Assembly: GCA_905147135.1 (NCBI GenBank)
Contig: LR990044.1
Span: 16,434,122 to 16,498,121 of the forward strand
DNA: 64,000 bases
Reading direction: 5' to 3'
DNA from: Blastobasis lacticolella
Lineage: Eukaryota > Arthropoda > Insecta > Lepidoptera > Blastobasidae
Below, in pieces: positions 63,313 to 64,000 of this stretch (positions are counted from its first letter, which is position 1; each line of letters begins with the position of its first letter). The translations under genes and the position numbers were made by a program. Below the pieces are notes generated by a model. It was given only the letters and a program-made list of their open reading frames with translations, was not told the origin of the DNA and searched no databases.

Positions 63313-63654
63313 TAACGAGCCGGAGAGGTATTTTCCACGGTGGAAATTCCATCTACAGGTAGATCTGGAGAGAATAATATTATTATTTTCAATTTGATGG
63401 ATTCAATCAAATCGGAAACTTTTTCGTCTCGAAATACTTTGTAGGTTATCGTCAAGTTATCAAGAAAATGTTAGAGATAAAAATAATGTTTTGCGAAGTT
63501 TTTGAACCTCGATATGAAATTCTGCGGGAAGTGCTTTTAATAATGGAAGGCGATTTTATGGCAACGAATATATCCGGGACCTCCATTTTTTTTCGATAAT
63601 ACCTACCTCAGAGTAAATAATTTACTACGCACAAGTAATACTGAAGTTTGTGTA
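63313..63654. other. Unannotated stretch between opposed Helitron B copies
   Basis: Nothing recognised. Confidence 0.5.
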
Positions 63655-63843
63655 CTGTGTATAAAACAAAGTCGCTTAACGCCGTCTGTGCGCCTAGATC
63701 TTTTAAACTGCAACAGATTTAAATGTAGTTTTCAACAATAGTAAGAGTGCTTCAAGAGGAAGGTTTATAACCAAGAAAAAAGGGTAGGTAGTGGTAAAGT
63801 TGGTGCAGGGTAGGTGTAGGGTAAGTCGCGCCGGGTACACTAG
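63655..63843 (+). mobile_element. Helitron family B, near full length (plus)
   Basis: ATAAAACAAAGTCGCTTAAC, TAGTTTTCAACAATAGTAAG, GAGGAAGGTTTATAACCAAG, a GTAGG array and GTCGCGCCGGGTACACTAG before T. Confidence 0.82.
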
Positions 63844-63900
63844 TTAGTAATGATATACAAGTGCTACAAGGAACTAACGCAACCATCTTCAAATTATCGC

Positions 63901-63951
63901 CAACTCCAGCTGTCTGTCAAAAGCGTCACTTTTGACAGACAGCTTGAGTTG
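63901..63951. repeat. Near-perfect palindrome, 23-base arms, 5-base loop
   Basis: Left arm 63901-63923, loop CGTCA, right arm 63929-63951; one mismatch. The core is AGCTGTCTGTCAAAAG and its complement. The related sequence near 11500 has only the right-arm sequence (CACTTTTGACAGACG), so the left arm is derived. Confidence 0.93.
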
Positions 63952-64000
63952 ATGTTTGACACCTACGCCCTGGATGAGGGTGCCAATTGATATGAATATT

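Overview
This window looks like a repeat-dense, gene-poor stretch of a lepidopteran (moth or butterfly) nuclear genome. The inference rests on AT-rich sequence, Lep1-type Helitrons whose 3' end reads GCCGGGTCAGCTAG followed by T, tRNA-headed SINEs, and LINE fragments ending in GATGAT or other short tandem tails. I found no convincing host gene. Every long open frame I can interpret belongs to a transposable element, so the window is best read as a record of nested insertions. All family names are from recognition of motifs, not from a database search.

Layout. Bases 1-15000 hold scattered Helitron, SINE and LINE remnants. They include a reverse-transcriptase pseudogene (3187-4440, minus), a second LINE fragment (9427-10290, plus), and a pogo-like inverted-repeat element (13821-14690). 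Bases 15069-27427 are a direct tandem duplication of a unit of about 6 kb. A 31-base filler at the junction contains an inverted copy of the start of the unit. The second copy later received a Helitron (26444-26683) and a GATGAT-tailed retroposon (27017-27299); the first copy preserves the empty site of each. Bases 28490-34543 are a nearly full-length CR1-group LINE: 5' tandem repeats, an intact 609-residue ORF1 (coiled coils, Ala/Pro repeats, SGNH-like domain), an ORF2 broken in its endonuclease, a GC-rich 3' region and a CATTTT tail. Bases 35674-38792 form a long inverted repeat with arms of about 490 bases around a retroelement coding remnant.

From 39 kb to 54 kb lie SINEs, mariner remnants, a 1.46-kb hAT-like element with an 8-base target duplication (41449-42913), and small inverted-repeat elements. 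From 54 kb to 64 kb there are two tandem Helitrons, nested inverted-repeat elements (55903-57158), a LINE 3' fragment (57212-58075, minus), and a young-looking LINE fragment with an open 427-residue reverse-transcriptase frame (60485-61905, minus).

The elements depend on each other. The RTE-type LINEs, the tRNA-headed SINE and a third retroposon family all end in GATGAT repeats, which suggests they share one reverse-transcription machinery. The inverted-repeat elements here lack transposase and would need enzymes from elsewhere. A recurring, less explained theme is short near-perfect palindromes with loops of 4-7 bases, consistent with snap-back template switching.
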